Part shown: piece after piece, positions 44,198-51,689 of the stretch
Layout of the letters: each line of letters begins with the position of its first letter
How positions within the stretch are numbered: the first letter of the stretch is position 1
Origin: Natronobiforma cellulositropha
GTDB taxonomy: Archaea; Halobacteriota; Halobacteria; Halobacteriales; Natrialbaceae
Reading direction: 5' to 3'
Assembly: GCF_025629245.1 (NCBI RefSeq)
Contig: NZ_JANZXN010000019.1
Location: forward strand, 51,270-115,269
DNA length: 64,000 nucleotides
Made by a program: the position numbers and the translations under genes
Notes under the pieces: model-generated
The model's input: only the letters and a program-made list of their open reading frames with translations
What the model was told of the DNA's origin: nothing
The model's database searches: none

Positions 44198-44938
44198 CTA
44201 AGCGTTTCCATACACCTCGGCGTCCTCGGTCTCGGCGGGTGCGGGGTCGTCGCGCCAGTAGAACCACGGACTGAGTACCATGTAGGCGATACCGAGCGTC
44301 AGCAACGCGTAGGGGAAGGTCCGGCCGGCGAAACTCGGAATCAGGATGGCGAGCGCGTGGACGACGCCCATGATGAGGGCGTCTCGAGCCAGCAGGTCGG
44401 GGTACTGGATCCGCGAGACCATCAGGTAACAGAAGGCGGCGGTGACCGCGAGGATCAGCCACGGGTCGTCGACGGGGTGGCCCGCGAGGATCGCCGCGCC
44501 GATGATCGTCGCCGCGAGCGTCGTCTGGATGCCCTCCGTGTAGTGCTCTGCCGTGTCGTAAGCGGTGTAGAGACCCAGACGGGCGACCGCCATCGCGACG
44601 AACAGCGCACAGACGGCCGTGACGAGCGCCAGTTCGAGGGAGACCGCATCGAACGAGATGCCGAGACCCTCGCTGACGACGACGAACGCGAGGACGGCGG
44701 GTGCGATGGCGAAGGAAGCGACGTCGGCGAGTGAGTCGAGGTAGGGACCGACCTCAGTGCCGCCGTAGCGGCGCGCGAGGATGCCGTCGACGCCGTCGGC
44801 GATCGCCGCGAGGAGGATGAGGCGCGCGGCGAGGTCGATGTCGACGAAGGCGACGACGACGGCGACGAACCCCAGGGCGGCGTTCGCGATCGTGACTGCG
44901 TCGGCGACACCGAGGCGGCCGACGAAGCGGGGGAGCAT
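44198..44938 (-). CDS. pssA: Archaetidylserine synthase PssA (protein-sorting system)
   Basis: A 246-residue membrane enzyme of the CDP-alcohol phosphatidyltransferase family. The motif ADGVDGILARRYGG followed by LDSLADVASF gives the D-x2-DG-x2-AR-x8-G-x3-D-x3-D pattern. In haloarchaea PssA makes the archaetidylserine needed for artA-dependent C-terminal anchoring of surface proteins (known from Haloferax). The start at MLPRFVGRLG is chosen over an ATG six codons upstream by comparison with that family. Its role links with the exported proteins elsewhere in the window but no direct link is seen. Confidence 0.85.
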   Translation of the reverse strand: MLPRFVGRLGVADAVTIANAALGFVAVVVAFVDIDLAARLILLAAIADGVDGILARRYGGTEVGPYLDSLADVASFAIAPAVLAFVVVSEGLGISFDAVSLELALVTAVCALFVAMAVARLGLYTAYDTAEHYTEGIQTTLAATIIGAAILAGHPVDDPWLILAVTAAFCYLMVSRIQYPDLLARDALIMGVVHALAILIPSFAGRTFPYALLTLGIAYMVLSPWFYWRDDPAPAETEDAEVYGNA

Positions 44939-45071
44939 ACTCCCGACATCGGCCACCGGCTACCTTACGTGTTTTCGTTCACCGTCGACTGCGTTTCACC
45001 GACGAACCCGTTCGGCTCCGACGAGCGACGGAACCGGGGGCGTTATATTCGGACTCGCCCAACCGTCTCGT

Positions 45072-45512
45072 ATGCACCGGCGGGCGTACATCGCCTCACT
45101 CGGAACCGTGATCGCTGCCGCCCTCGCAGGCTGTACCGCCCTCGGCGACGTCGGCGAGGAGCTGTTCGGTGCGGAGTACGACATCGGGATGAGCCGCAAC
45201 GAGTTCCTCCCCGAGACCTTCGAGACGACCGTCGGCGAACCCGTCGTCTGGAAGAACACGAGCGGGGCCGACCACACCGTCACCGCCCTCGAGCGGAGCC
45301 TCCCCGACGGCGCGGCGTACTTCGCGAGCGGCGGTTTCGAAGACGAGGACACCGCGCGTGCGGCCTGGCACGACTCCTTCGGCGGCCGGATCGCCCCACG
45401 CGAGACCTACACCCACACCTTCGAGGTCCCCGGCACGTACGGCTACATCTGCGAACCGCACGTCGGCGGCGGCATGATCGGCACCGTCGTCGTCACCGAG
45501 CCAACCGAGTGA
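45072..45512 (+). CDS. Halocyanin-like blue copper lipoprotein
   Basis: A 146-residue type 1 copper protein. The leader MHRRAYIASLGTVIAAALAG ends in a lipobox (LAGC) with Cys21, so it is lipid-anchored at the cell surface; the RR resembles a Tat signal. The mature domain has the four expected ligands: His in ADHTVT, then Cys and His in ICEPHVGGGM and the Met after them. Halocyanins carry electrons between membrane complexes and terminal oxidases. The ATG at 45072 was chosen because the leader starts there. Confidence 0.92.
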   Translation: MHRRAYIASLGTVIAAALAGCTALGDVGEELFGAEYDIGMSRNEFLPETFETTVGEPVVWKNTSGADHTVTALERSLPDGAAYFASGGFEDEDTARAAWHDSFGGRIAPRETYTHTFEVPGTYGYICEPHVGGGMIGTVVVTEPTE

Positions 45513-45592
45513 GTCGGTCGTTCCCGGATCAGGTGGTGCCACTGCGGTATCGCTGCCAGGAGAGCGGCCGCTCACGACTCGAGAGCGAGCAG

Positions 45593-45597
45593 AAAAA
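45593..45597 (-). terminator. Oligo-T terminator after rps3ae
   Basis: Reading along the minus strand, the ribosomal gene is followed within about 20 bases by TTTTT (45593-45597) in a context GATTTTTCTGC. Archaeal transcription commonly ends at such oligo-T tracts without a hairpin. Confidence 0.4.
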
Positions 45598-45615
45598 TCG
45601 CGTCTCTCGAACCGA

Positions 45616-46260
45616 TTAGTCGTCTTCGACGGCGACGTCGCTCTCGTCGACATCGACCGACGTGGCCTCCTCCTCGGCGATCTCGTCTGGGTGGGCCTCG
45701 ATCGTCGTCTTCTGGATCTCGACGCGTCGAAGCGGGTAGATCGTCTTCGCCTCGCCGTAGATCGCAGAGGAGAGTCGCCCCTCGACGATGCTCGAGACGA
45801 GTTCCTCGCAGGTGCGTTCTTCGGCGGCAGCCTCGACCATCTCGACCATCGTCTCGCGGATGGCCTTCTCCTGACTGGCGTCGGCCTTCTTCGTCGTGAA
45901 CGCGACCGGCTGGACCTGCACGCGGTAGTCGTCGGTCGTGAGGACCGTCACGTAGGCGTCGACCTTCGACGCGCCACGGCGGACGAGCGAGCGCAGGTAG
46001 TCGCGGGTCAGCGAGTGCTCCTTGAACTCGGTGTAGGCGGCGTCGCTGCCGACGTCGGTCACCTGGAAGGTGAGCTTCGTGTTGTTCTCGCTGGCGTTGT
46101 TCGTGAGTTCGCCGAGCGTCGTTTCGATGGTCCGGTCGTACACCTGTTCCGGTTCGTCTGCCGGCGTCTCGCCGAGTTCCTGCCGGTCGAACTGCTCGGG
46201 TGCGAGCACGGTGTACCACCGCTTCTCCTGTCTGCTTCGTGAAACTGATCGTTCGCTCAT
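45616..46260 (-). CDS. rps3ae: Small-subunit ribosomal protein S3Ae (eS1)
   Basis: A 214-residue archaeal/eukaryal S1e protein with KRWYTVLAPEQFDRQELGE at 13-31, a FTTKKADASQEKAIRETMV segment and KTIYPLRRVEIQKTTIEAHP at the end of the fold. It binds the platform of the 30S subunit. The acidic C-terminus is typical of haloarchaea. Its ATG overlaps the pcc1 stop, forming a coupled unit with the tRNA-modification subunit; a conserved gene order in haloarchaea. Confidence 0.95.
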   Translation of the reverse strand: MSERSVSRSRQEKRWYTVLAPEQFDRQELGETPADEPEQVYDRTIETTLGELTNNASENNTKLTFQVTDVGSDAAYTEFKEHSLTRDYLRSLVRRGASKVDAYVTVLTTDDYRVQVQPVAFTTKKADASQEKAIRETMVEMVEAAAEERTCEELVSSIVEGRLSSAIYGEAKTIYPLRRVEIQKTTIEAHPDEIAEEEATSVDVDESDVAVEDD

Positions 46261-46550
46261 AGGTTCGTGTCTGTGTCTGTCTGGTGTCTGTCTGCGTCGT
46301 GCCGTCGTCGACACGTCTGGTTCGCGTCTGTCGCGTGCTGTACAATCCGTTCTGCGACGTCGAGGTTGACGACGTAGTCGTCGACCGTCGACTGAAGTCC
46401 ACCGACCGTCTCGCGCGTGATCTGCGTCCGAAGCGTCCCGTCCTCGACGGTCGTCTCCATCTCCGCCGTGTTGTCCGGGCGGAGCGCACGGGCGACGAGG
46501 ACCGGATCGTCGTGATCCGTCCGAACCGTCGCGCGGTGTCCATCGCTCAT
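46257..46550 (-). CDS. pcc1: KEOPS complex Pcc1 subunit
   Basis: A 97-residue subunit of the KEOPS (t6A tRNA modification) complex; the core is about 75 residues (ARALRPDNTAEMETTVEDGT, LQSTVDDYVVNLDVAERIVQ). The last 18 residues, RRRHDADRHQTDTDTNL, form an unusual polar His/Asp/Thr tail encoded by a GTCTG-rich repeat-like stretch at 46264-46300. It overlaps the stop of the recJ-like gene and leads into rps3ae. Confidence 0.88.
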   Translation of the reverse strand: MSDGHRATVRTDHDDPVLVARALRPDNTAEMETTVEDGTLRTQITRETVGGLQSTVDDYVVNLDVAERIVQHATDANQTCRRRHDADRHQTDTDTNL

Positions 46551-47740
46551 CTCGCGAACACCTCCCGCGTCGCAGTGACGAGCGTCGACTCGTCGGCGCG
46601 TTCGGTCGTCTCGAGGCGAATCGAGCCACCTCGTGCCGAGCAGTCGTAATCGACCCCCGTCTCGAGCGTCGACGCGAGGTCACGTGCCAGCGCCTCGAGC
46701 TGTGAGGCGAGCGCGCGTCGCTCGGCGGTCGCGACCGCGAGACCGTCGGTGGCGGTCGCGAGGACCACTGGCTCGGGTGAGCGGTAGTCCACAGCGAGTC
46801 TGGCCACGGTCTCGGCGGTGGTGACCGCCGCGTCGGTCCGGGCGACGAACAGGCCGTCGTACCGGCTCGTCTCGGCCGTTTCGAGCGCTTCGTGTACCTC
46901 CCGGCCGTGTGTCCGCCAGGTCTCGAGTGCGGACGCACGGAGACCGTCTCCGCTGGGGTCGAGCGCGAGCGCGACACCGAGACCGGGGGCGCGCTTCGCC
47001 GTCGCCTCGAGGACGTCGGCGTAGCCGCCGAGCGTCTCGAACGGCCCGTTCGGGAGTTCGTACGGACGGAGGAACCGCCCGATCGAACGCGACGCCCGCT
47101 CGCCCGCGTCGGGCGCACCGATGGCGTCGAGCGTGACCAGCGAGGCGACGCGCCGGTGGTCGAGCGCGGCGTCGTCCGTCTCGAGCGCCTCGAGTGTCGC
47201 CGTCGCACGCTCGTGGTCGCCGGACCACGGCCCACAGCAGGCGGTCGTGTGCGCCAGTCCGTCGGCGAGGTCGCCCGTCGGGACGGCGATGCCGCCACGA
47301 CGCGCGAGCAGGCCGCGCTCGAGCGCCGACTCGAGGACCCACTCGGTCTCGCCAGCGCCGGGTTCGATACCCGCACAGTGTCCGCCGGCGAGCGTGAGAA
47401 CCGGATCCGGTCTGGTCTCGAGCGCCCGCACGAGGTCGCACGCGAGCAGGCTCGCCGGCCGGTCACCGGACTCGAGGTGGGCCGCGTGTTCGGCGTCCGA
47501 ATCGCCGACGACGAGCGTCAGTTCGTCCGTGTGGTCGGCGTCGGCCGCCCGGTCGCTCCGCTCGCCTCGCATCGCCGCGACGCTCACCTGGAACGGAATC
47601 TCGCGGTCGGCGAACGCCCGCGCGAGGACGCCACTGGCCGCGAGGGAGTCGCCATCCGCTCGCGCGAGGACGCGAACGAAGCCGGCGCTCTCGACCTCGG
47701 CGGCGGACACGGCGTCTGGTGTGTGACCGGTGGTGGACAT
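46547..47740 (-). CDS. RecJ-like protein lacking the catalytic DHH motif
   Basis: A 397-residue haloarchaeal RecJ/GAN paralogue recognised by its position between rps15 and pcc1 and by ARADGDSLAASGVLARAF (a remnant of the HxDxD motif I) and LTLAGGHCAGIEPGAGETEW. The true DHH residues and most metal ligands are absent, so it is unlikely to be a nuclease on its own; archaea use such inactive paralogues as partners of active RecJ and the replisome. The intact relative at 38613 could be a partner. It starts 26 bases after rps15. Confidence 0.72.
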   Translation of the reverse strand: MSTTGHTPDAVSAAEVESAGFVRVLARADGDSLAASGVLARAFADREIPFQVSVAAMRGERSDRAADADHTDELTLVVGDSDAEHAAHLESGDRPASLLACDLVRALETRPDPVLTLAGGHCAGIEPGAGETEWVLESALERGLLARRGGIAVPTGDLADGLAHTTACCGPWSGDHERATATLEALETDDAALDHRRVASLVTLDAIGAPDAGERASRSIGRFLRPYELPNGPFETLGGYADVLEATAKRAPGLGVALALDPSGDGLRASALETWRTHGREVHEALETAETSRYDGLFVARTDAAVTTAETVARLAVDYRSPEPVVLATATDGLAVATAERRALASQLEALARDLASTLETGVDYDCSARGGSIRLETTERADESTLVTATREVFAR

Positions 47741-47766
47741 GCGGTGGGTTCAGTCGATGGGGTGGC

Positions 47767-48237
47767 TCACTCGTCGTCGAGGAGGTCCTTCGCGACCTCG
47801 TAGGAGTAGGTGAACTCGGGGTCGAGTTTGTCGCCGCGGTAGTACTCGACCAAGCGGCGCACCTTCGACTCGGTGTTCTGCAGCGCGCGCTTGTTCTGGA
47901 AGTCCTGCCCGTTGGCGCGGACGTGCTCGCGCAGTCGCACGGCGCGTGCCATCAGGTTTCTGAGGTCTTCGGGAATCTCCGGGGAGGCGTCGTTCTCCTC
48001 GAGGATCTGAGAGACCTTCTTCCCAGTCGCGAGTTTGACGTCCGGGACGGGCGTGCCGGTGACGCCTTCGTCACGCAGCTTCAAGCCGATCTGGCTGGGG
48101 TCGTAGCCCTGGTCTGCGAGTTCGACGACTCGGTCTTCGATCTTGTCTGCCTCGACGTCACTCCACTCCGGTGTGTCGTCCACCGCGGGTCGGTCCGATC
48201 CGGATTTGCCGCGGCGGCGGGTGTGCATTCGTGCCAT
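47767..48237 (-). CDS. rps15: Small-subunit ribosomal protein S15 (uS15)
   Basis: A 156-residue archaeal S15 with the N-terminal MARMHTRRRGKSGSDRP and the LQNTESKVRRLVEYYRGDKL rRNA-binding helix. The extra N-terminal and C-terminal parts are those of archaeal S15 (S13e). The ATG at 48237 is preferred because the ribosomal N-terminus starts here; an ATG far upstream is artefactual. The leader of about 150 bases upstream (48238-48390) holds a TTTAG-like element. Confidence 0.95.
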   Translation of the reverse strand: MARMHTRRRGKSGSDRPAVDDTPEWSDVEADKIEDRVVELADQGYDPSQIGLKLRDEGVTGTPVPDVKLATGKKVSQILEENDASPEIPEDLRNLMARAVRLREHVRANGQDFQNKRALQNTESKVRRLVEYYRGDKLDPEFTYSYEVAKDLLDDE

Positions 48238-48390
48238 TGTTCTAGAGGATAGGAATCGCACTGACCGCCGACTGTGAATCCGGCTCTCGCCGGGTTGCAC
48301 TTCCGCAATCCCAAGTCGCGCGAGAACGTCTGCGCGACACCGTCGGATTTGCGGCCGTGCGCTTCCCACCCGCCTTTTCCCGGTGAGCGC

Positions 48391-48543
48391 CTAAAGGGTT
48401 TCTAGACGTACTCGCCCGGCGAGAGTCACTTGTGCGCACGCAGGCTCACGGGAAACCCAAAATCGAAGAACGTACCGCCACCCGACGGGGAGTCCCGACT
48501 CGAGCACCGCCTCCTCGAGCGGGTACGCCTCCCGGGTCGTCAA
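48391..48543 (-). CDS. Possible 50-codon frame overlapping the zinc-finger stop
   Basis: A frame starting with TTG that overlaps the TGA of the zinc-finger gene (TTGA), encoding TTREAYPLEEAVLESGLPVG and then WRYVLRFWVSREPACAQ, ending at a TAG. The overlap and the aromatic content are suggestive of a translated small protein, but it is short, uses a rare start and I recognise no family. It could be chance. Confidence 0.25.
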   Translation of the reverse strand: MTTREAYPLEEAVLESGLPVGWRYVLRFWVSREPACAQVTLAGRVRLETL

Positions 48544-48680
48544 CCGAACCGGCAGCCACACGGAGCGAGCCGGCAGTCGCTCGGTCCGCGGACCGTCACC
48601 ACCGTTACCGGCGTCCCACAGCGTGGGCAGTGTGATGGTGAGGCGAACGGGTCGTCCGTGTCAGGTGTCTCGTTTGTCAT
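48540..48680 (-). CDS. Small CPxCG zinc-ribbon protein (46 aa)
   Basis: A 46-residue protein: an acidic start MTNETPDTDDPFASPSH, then CPRCG and LAPCGCRFG, giving four cysteines in a zinc-ribbon arrangement. Short proteins with this exact layout are widespread in haloarchaea and of unknown function; some such mini zinc fingers influence biofilm or stress behaviour. The ATG at 48680 is chosen because upstream residues are basic and unlike the family. The 309 bases upstream (48681-48989) hold only an imperfect hairpin at 48811-48834 (CTGCTCTACC, GGTAGCAG), an AT-rich patch at about 48838-48850 and the tRNA promoter. Confidence 0.75.
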   Translation of the reverse strand: MTNETPDTDDPFASPSHCPRCGTPVTVVTVRGPSDCRLAPCGCRFG

Positions 48681-48952
48681 CGTCTCGGTGTCGTGGCACA
48701 GCGTCGGTTCGTCCCGCCGGACACGGCACATCACCCGCGAGCGCGTCGCCACACCGCCAGTGGTCGCACTCTCGACGACGGGGTGCGTGTCTCCGTCGGA
48801 GACGTCGCTTCTGCTCTACCGATAGTGGTAGCAGGACATATATCTATTGGCGATTCTCAAGAACAATTGCATCTGGCTCCGGCAGACCGGTGGCCGCTCG
48901 AGCCACCGTCGAGCGTGTGGGAAGATAGCGCGCCCTCGAGCAATTCGAGGGG

Positions 48953-48960
48953 TTTATCTA
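48953..48960 (+). promoter_or_regulatory. TATA box of the tRNA-Ala gene
   Basis: TTTATCTA lies 30-37 bases upstream of the first tRNA base, the standard archaeal spacing for a stable-RNA promoter. Confidence 0.6.
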
Positions 48961-48989
48961 TCCCGGCGGGAAACTCGAGAGTGCAACAC

Positions 48990-49061
48990 GGGCTTGTAGA
49001 TCAGCGGTAGATCACTCCCTTGGCATGGGAGAGGCCCCGGGTTCAAATCCCGGCAAGTCCA
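48990..49061 (+). tRNA. tRNA-Ala (GGC anticodon)
   Basis: A complete cloverleaf of 72 bases. The acceptor stem pairs GGGCTTG with CAAGTCC including one G-U, the anticodon arm is CTCCC-TTGGCAT-GGGAG with anticodon GGC (decoding GCC), and the T arm is CCGGG-TTCAAAT-CCCGG. The discriminator A is at 49061; CCA is not encoded. The 3' half is duplicated downstream (see the repeat entries), so this gene is a probable integration site. Confidence 0.95.
49038..49061 (+). repeat. attachment-site repeat, copy 1 (tRNA-Ala 3' end)
   Basis: The last 24 bases of the tRNA (T arm, acceptor 3' strand and discriminator) recur exactly at 49171-49194, 133 bases downstream. Such 3'-end duplications are the signature of tyrosine-integrase elements that use a tRNA gene as attB. 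Confidence 0.75.
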
Positions 49062-49110
49062 CTATTCTGCGGCGCGAGCATATCCGCGAGCGCCGCAAAT
49101 GGTCGACGAA

Positions 49111-49127
49111 GCCGGGATTTGAAGCCC
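49111..49127 (-). repeat. Inverted, slightly diverged copy of the T arm
   Basis: GCCGGGATTTGAAGCCC is the reverse complement of the tRNA T arm apart from one inserted base. It lies between the two direct copies, implying more than one rearrangement at this site. Confidence 0.6.
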
Positions 49128-49170
49128 TGGAAGTCGCAGCACCGAGCGAAGCGAGGTGACCGTCTTCCTT

Positions 49171-49194
49171 CGGGTTCAAATCCCGGCAAGTCCA
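49171..49194 (+). repeat. attachment-site repeat, copy 2
   Basis: Exact repeat of 49038-49061. Only 109 bases lie between the copies and no integrase is present, so this is an empty or collapsed scar, not an intact element. Confidence 0.7.
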
Positions 49195-49241
49195 TTTCTT
49201 CACATCGCTCCGCTCGTTCAGTCGTGGACTTACCGTACATC

Positions 49242-49260
49242 GCAAACGCTTCGCGTTTGC
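49242..49260. other. Perfect 8-bp hairpin (GCAAACGC-TTC-GCGTTTGC)
   Basis: A perfect inverted repeat with a three-base loop, 48 bases past the second att copy and 150 bases before the convergent DUF4397 gene. It could be part of a terminator or a trace of a mobile element. Confidence 0.4.
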
Positions 49261-49409
49261 TCAGTCCCGACACGGCTACTCTTCCGTCGCTTCACCCGTT
49301 CAGTTCCGGCGGGTCCAGAGAGCGTCCAGAACGTCCTCTCTCGGAGGGTGCGCACAGGGTTTGCCGTCGAAACCGAGCTCTGGGTGATGGTCCACGACGG
49401 GCCACAGTG

Positions 49410-50249
49410 TCACGTCGCGGTCTCGTCCTCGCATCGCTCCCCTTCAGACTCTTTGCCGTGTTCGTCCTCTTTCGGATCCGTTTCGTCCGGCTCAGCGTCC
49501 GCTTCATCTGGAAGGGAATCTTCCGTGAGGAGAATCTCGAACGGCTCGTCGGCGGGTGCGTTCTCCGGCTCGAGGTAGCCAATCGCGAACGCGGAGTAGA
49601 CGGTTCCTCCGGCGAGGGAGACGTCGATTTCGAAGACGCTGGTCTCCCGGTCGCCCGCAGGGTAGATAACGAGCGTGTACTCGCCTTCGGGGACCTCGAC
49701 GTAGCCGGATTCACCGAAGGCGACGTTTTCGAACAGCGCATCCCCGGTTTCGTCGACGACGACGTCCACCGCGGGCGCGTCGGGTGCGGCGTGGACGACG
49801 CGAACGCGAGCGGTACCCGCATCGACCGGGCTGTTGTCGTCATCGAGGAATAGCGCCTCGAGGGGCTGGTTTTCCGCGGCCACTTCGCCGATCGCCGCGA
49901 GGGTGGAGTCCCCTTCCTCGATTTCGACGGTCTCCTCGAGCACTGCTTCAGCGGGGTCGTCACCGGTGGGTACGACCTGAATCTGGTACGTGCCAGGCTC
50001 GAGGTCGCGGTAGGGGGTGACCGTCCGGTACGCGAGGTCTTCGCGAACGAGTTCTCCGTCGACGTAGACGTCGACGTTGGGTGCGTCGGGCGAGAGGTGT
50101 GCACTTCGAGTCTGGATGCCAGCGTCGGCCGGCCGGTCGTTCGGTTCGTGTTCACTCGAGGCGACAGTGGTGCTTCCAGTGCCACCTACGACCACGAGAC
50201 TGCCTCCTATCTGGATGATTCGTCGTCGGCTCACACGGTTTCCAGTCAT
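49410..50249 (-). CDS. Tat-exported DUF4397 protein
   Basis: A 279-residue secreted protein. The leader MTGNRVSRRRIIQIGGSLVV is a Tat signal. Two DUF4397 domains follow: AHLSPDAPNVDVYVDGE (about 49-66) and its repeat VHAAPDAPAVDVVVDE (about 150-166), each with a GTYQIQVVPTG- or GEYTLVIYPAG-like end. The C-terminus is acidic, His/Glu-rich and disordered. The function of DUF4397 is unknown; surface display is implied. It lies just past the tRNA scar. Confidence 0.85.
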   Translation of the reverse strand: MTGNRVSRRRIIQIGGSLVVVGGTGSTTVASSEHEPNDRPADAGIQTRSAHLSPDAPNVDVYVDGELVREDLAYRTVTPYRDLEPGTYQIQVVPTGDDPAEAVLEETVEIEEGDSTLAAIGEVAAENQPLEALFLDDDNSPVDAGTARVRVVHAAPDAPAVDVVVDETGDALFENVAFGESGYVEVPEGEYTLVIYPAGDRETSVFEIDVSLAGGTVYSAFAIGYLEPENAPADEPFEILLTEDSLPDEADAEPDETDPKEDEHGKESEGERCEDETAT

Positions 50250-50342
50250 GCAATTGTCACGACGACGATATCGGTAATAGTGCTACCAGTTGCAGACGCA
50301 GGTCGAGGTTCACGGTACCCAGCCGCGGGTTGCGGAGAGAAA

Positions 50343-50374
50343 GCCCTGACCGTCAGGGCGGGGAGGGTGTTCAC
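50343..50374 (+). mobile_element. Fossil right end of an IS200/IS605-type (TnpB) element
   Basis: A hairpin GCCCTGA-CCG-TCAGGGC at 50343-50359 is followed by GGGGAGGGTGTTCAC. In haloarchaeal IS200/IS605 and IS1341-type elements, the 3' end of the tnpB gene, which doubles as the end of its guide RNA, has this shape: an AAGCCC-hairpin-GGGC followed by GGGGAGGatGTcAC. No tnpB or tnpA frame is intact here, so only the scar is left. The rest of 50250-50498 holds nothing else. Confidence 0.6.
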
Positions 50375-50498
50375 GATTCAGTCCGTTGTTGCACGTGACT
50401 CCATACAGCCACAAAATTCACGAAGTTCCCCTGTTCCTCGGTGAACGCCACACTCGAGGCCGGGTTTAACCAATTTTGCCGGCGTTGGTGAGAGTGAG

Positions 50499-51689
50499 AT
50501 GAGAGGTTCATGCTCTACACACACGTGGAACTCGTCGCGGCGACGATTTCTCGGCGTGGTCGGTGGGTCCGTGATAGCATCCACAGTCGGCCAGCTCGAC
50601 ATCGACAGTCTCGACGCCACCGTCAGAGCGGCCTGGATATACGACGGTCGGACGGACGACCTCGGCTGGACGAGCGCACATCACCGGGGCCTTCGAGAGA
50701 CCGTCGACGAGTTTGGCGAGGACCTCGAGACGGAGTACGTCGAGACTGCCGATCCAGCGGACGTCGACGGTCTCGCGAGTGGATTCGCAGCTGACGGATT
50801 CGACATCGTCTTTGGGACGACCTCCGACTTCACTGAACCGATGGAACGCGCCTCGGAAGCGTATCCCGATGTCGCGTTCGAGGTCGCCTCCGGGACGTAC
50901 ACGGCGGACAATCTCGGTGCGTACTACGGCAAAATCTATCAGGCGCGGTACCTCGTCGGCTACGCGGCCGGACTCGTGACCGAAACAGACGGTGTCGGGT
51001 ACGTCGCGTCCAATCCTGTCTCGACCGTCCTCCAGGATATCAACGGCTTCGCCGCGGGTGTTCGAGACGTCAACCCGGACGCGACCGTCCACCTGCACTG
51101 GACGAACGAGTGGTTCGACCCACCGGCTGAGCGCGACACGGCACAGGCGCTCGTCGACGACGAGAACGTCGACGTACTGGCACAGCATCAGGACTCGCCT
51201 GCCGTCGTCGAGACGGCGAACGAGAACAGCATCTGGGGGTCCGGTTTCAACACCGATATGTCCGGATTCGGTGGCGAGACCTACCTCACATCGCCGGTCT
51301 GGGACTGGTCAGTGGTGTACGCCGATCGGATCGAAGCCGTTCGCGACGGCACCTGGAAGGCTGGCGTGACGTTCCCAGGGATCGCTGACGGCGTTGGTGA
51401 TATTTCGACGTTTGGCCCGAACGTGCCCGACGATGTCGCCGGTGCGGTGATCGATCGCCGCGAAGACCTGCTAACGGGAGACGCCGACGAGATCGTCTGG
51501 CGCGGAACACCGTTCGAGAACTGGTCCGACACGGCGCTCATGTTCGACGTCGACACGCTCGAGATCGACAACATCGACGAACGCGACTCGGCCAGAGTGG
51601 CCACCGTGAGTCACCACACACCTGGCCGACGACACAGGTCCGGCCAGGAGTGTCGTTCTCGAGGTTCACGGAGGCTCCAGAACCGTTAG
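50499..51689 (+). CDS. Orphan BMP-family substrate-binding protein, odd C-terminus
   Basis: A 396-residue BMP (TmpC/Med-like) binding protein. Twin arginine SSRRRFLGVVGG gives a Tat signal; the domain includes RAAWIYDGRTDDLGWTSAHH, the IVFGTTSDF segment and YLTSPVWDWSVVYADRIEAV. BMP proteins deliver nucleosides or related ligands to ABC transporters, yet no permease or ATPase gene is adjacent. The last about 30 residues (VSHHTPGRRHRSGQECRSR and onward) are Arg/Ser-rich, unlike the acidic proteome, and the gene's end overlaps the convergent cupin gene by 24 bases. The original stop has probably been lost by a frameshift or deletion. The gene may be decaying. Confidence 0.78.
   Translation: MRGSCSTHTWNSSRRRFLGVVGGSVIASTVGQLDIDSLDATVRAAWIYDGRTDDLGWTSAHHRGLRETVDEFGEDLETEYVETADPADVDGLASGFAADGFDIVFGTTSDFTEPMERASEAYPDVAFEVASGTYTADNLGAYYGKIYQARYLVGYAAGLVTETDGVGYVASNPVSTVLQDINGFAAGVRDVNPDATVHLHWTNEWFDPPAERDTAQALVDDENVDVLAQHQDSPAVVETANENSIWGSGFNTDMSGFGGETYLTSPVWDWSVVYADRIEAVRDGTWKAGVTFPGIADGVGDISTFGPNVPDDVAGAVIDRREDLLTGDADEIVWRGTPFENWSDTALMFDVDTLEIDNIDERDSARVATVSHHTPGRRHRSGQECRSRGSRRLQNR

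Noticed and set aside
46264..46300. GTCTG tract as a CRISPR array or satellite
   Set aside because: Unit length is about 5 bases with no spacers; it is part of the pcc1 coding end.
49062..49170. Second tRNA gene between the two att copies
   Set aside because: Only the T arm and acceptor 3' strand are present; no anticodon or D arm and no matching 5' acceptor strand.
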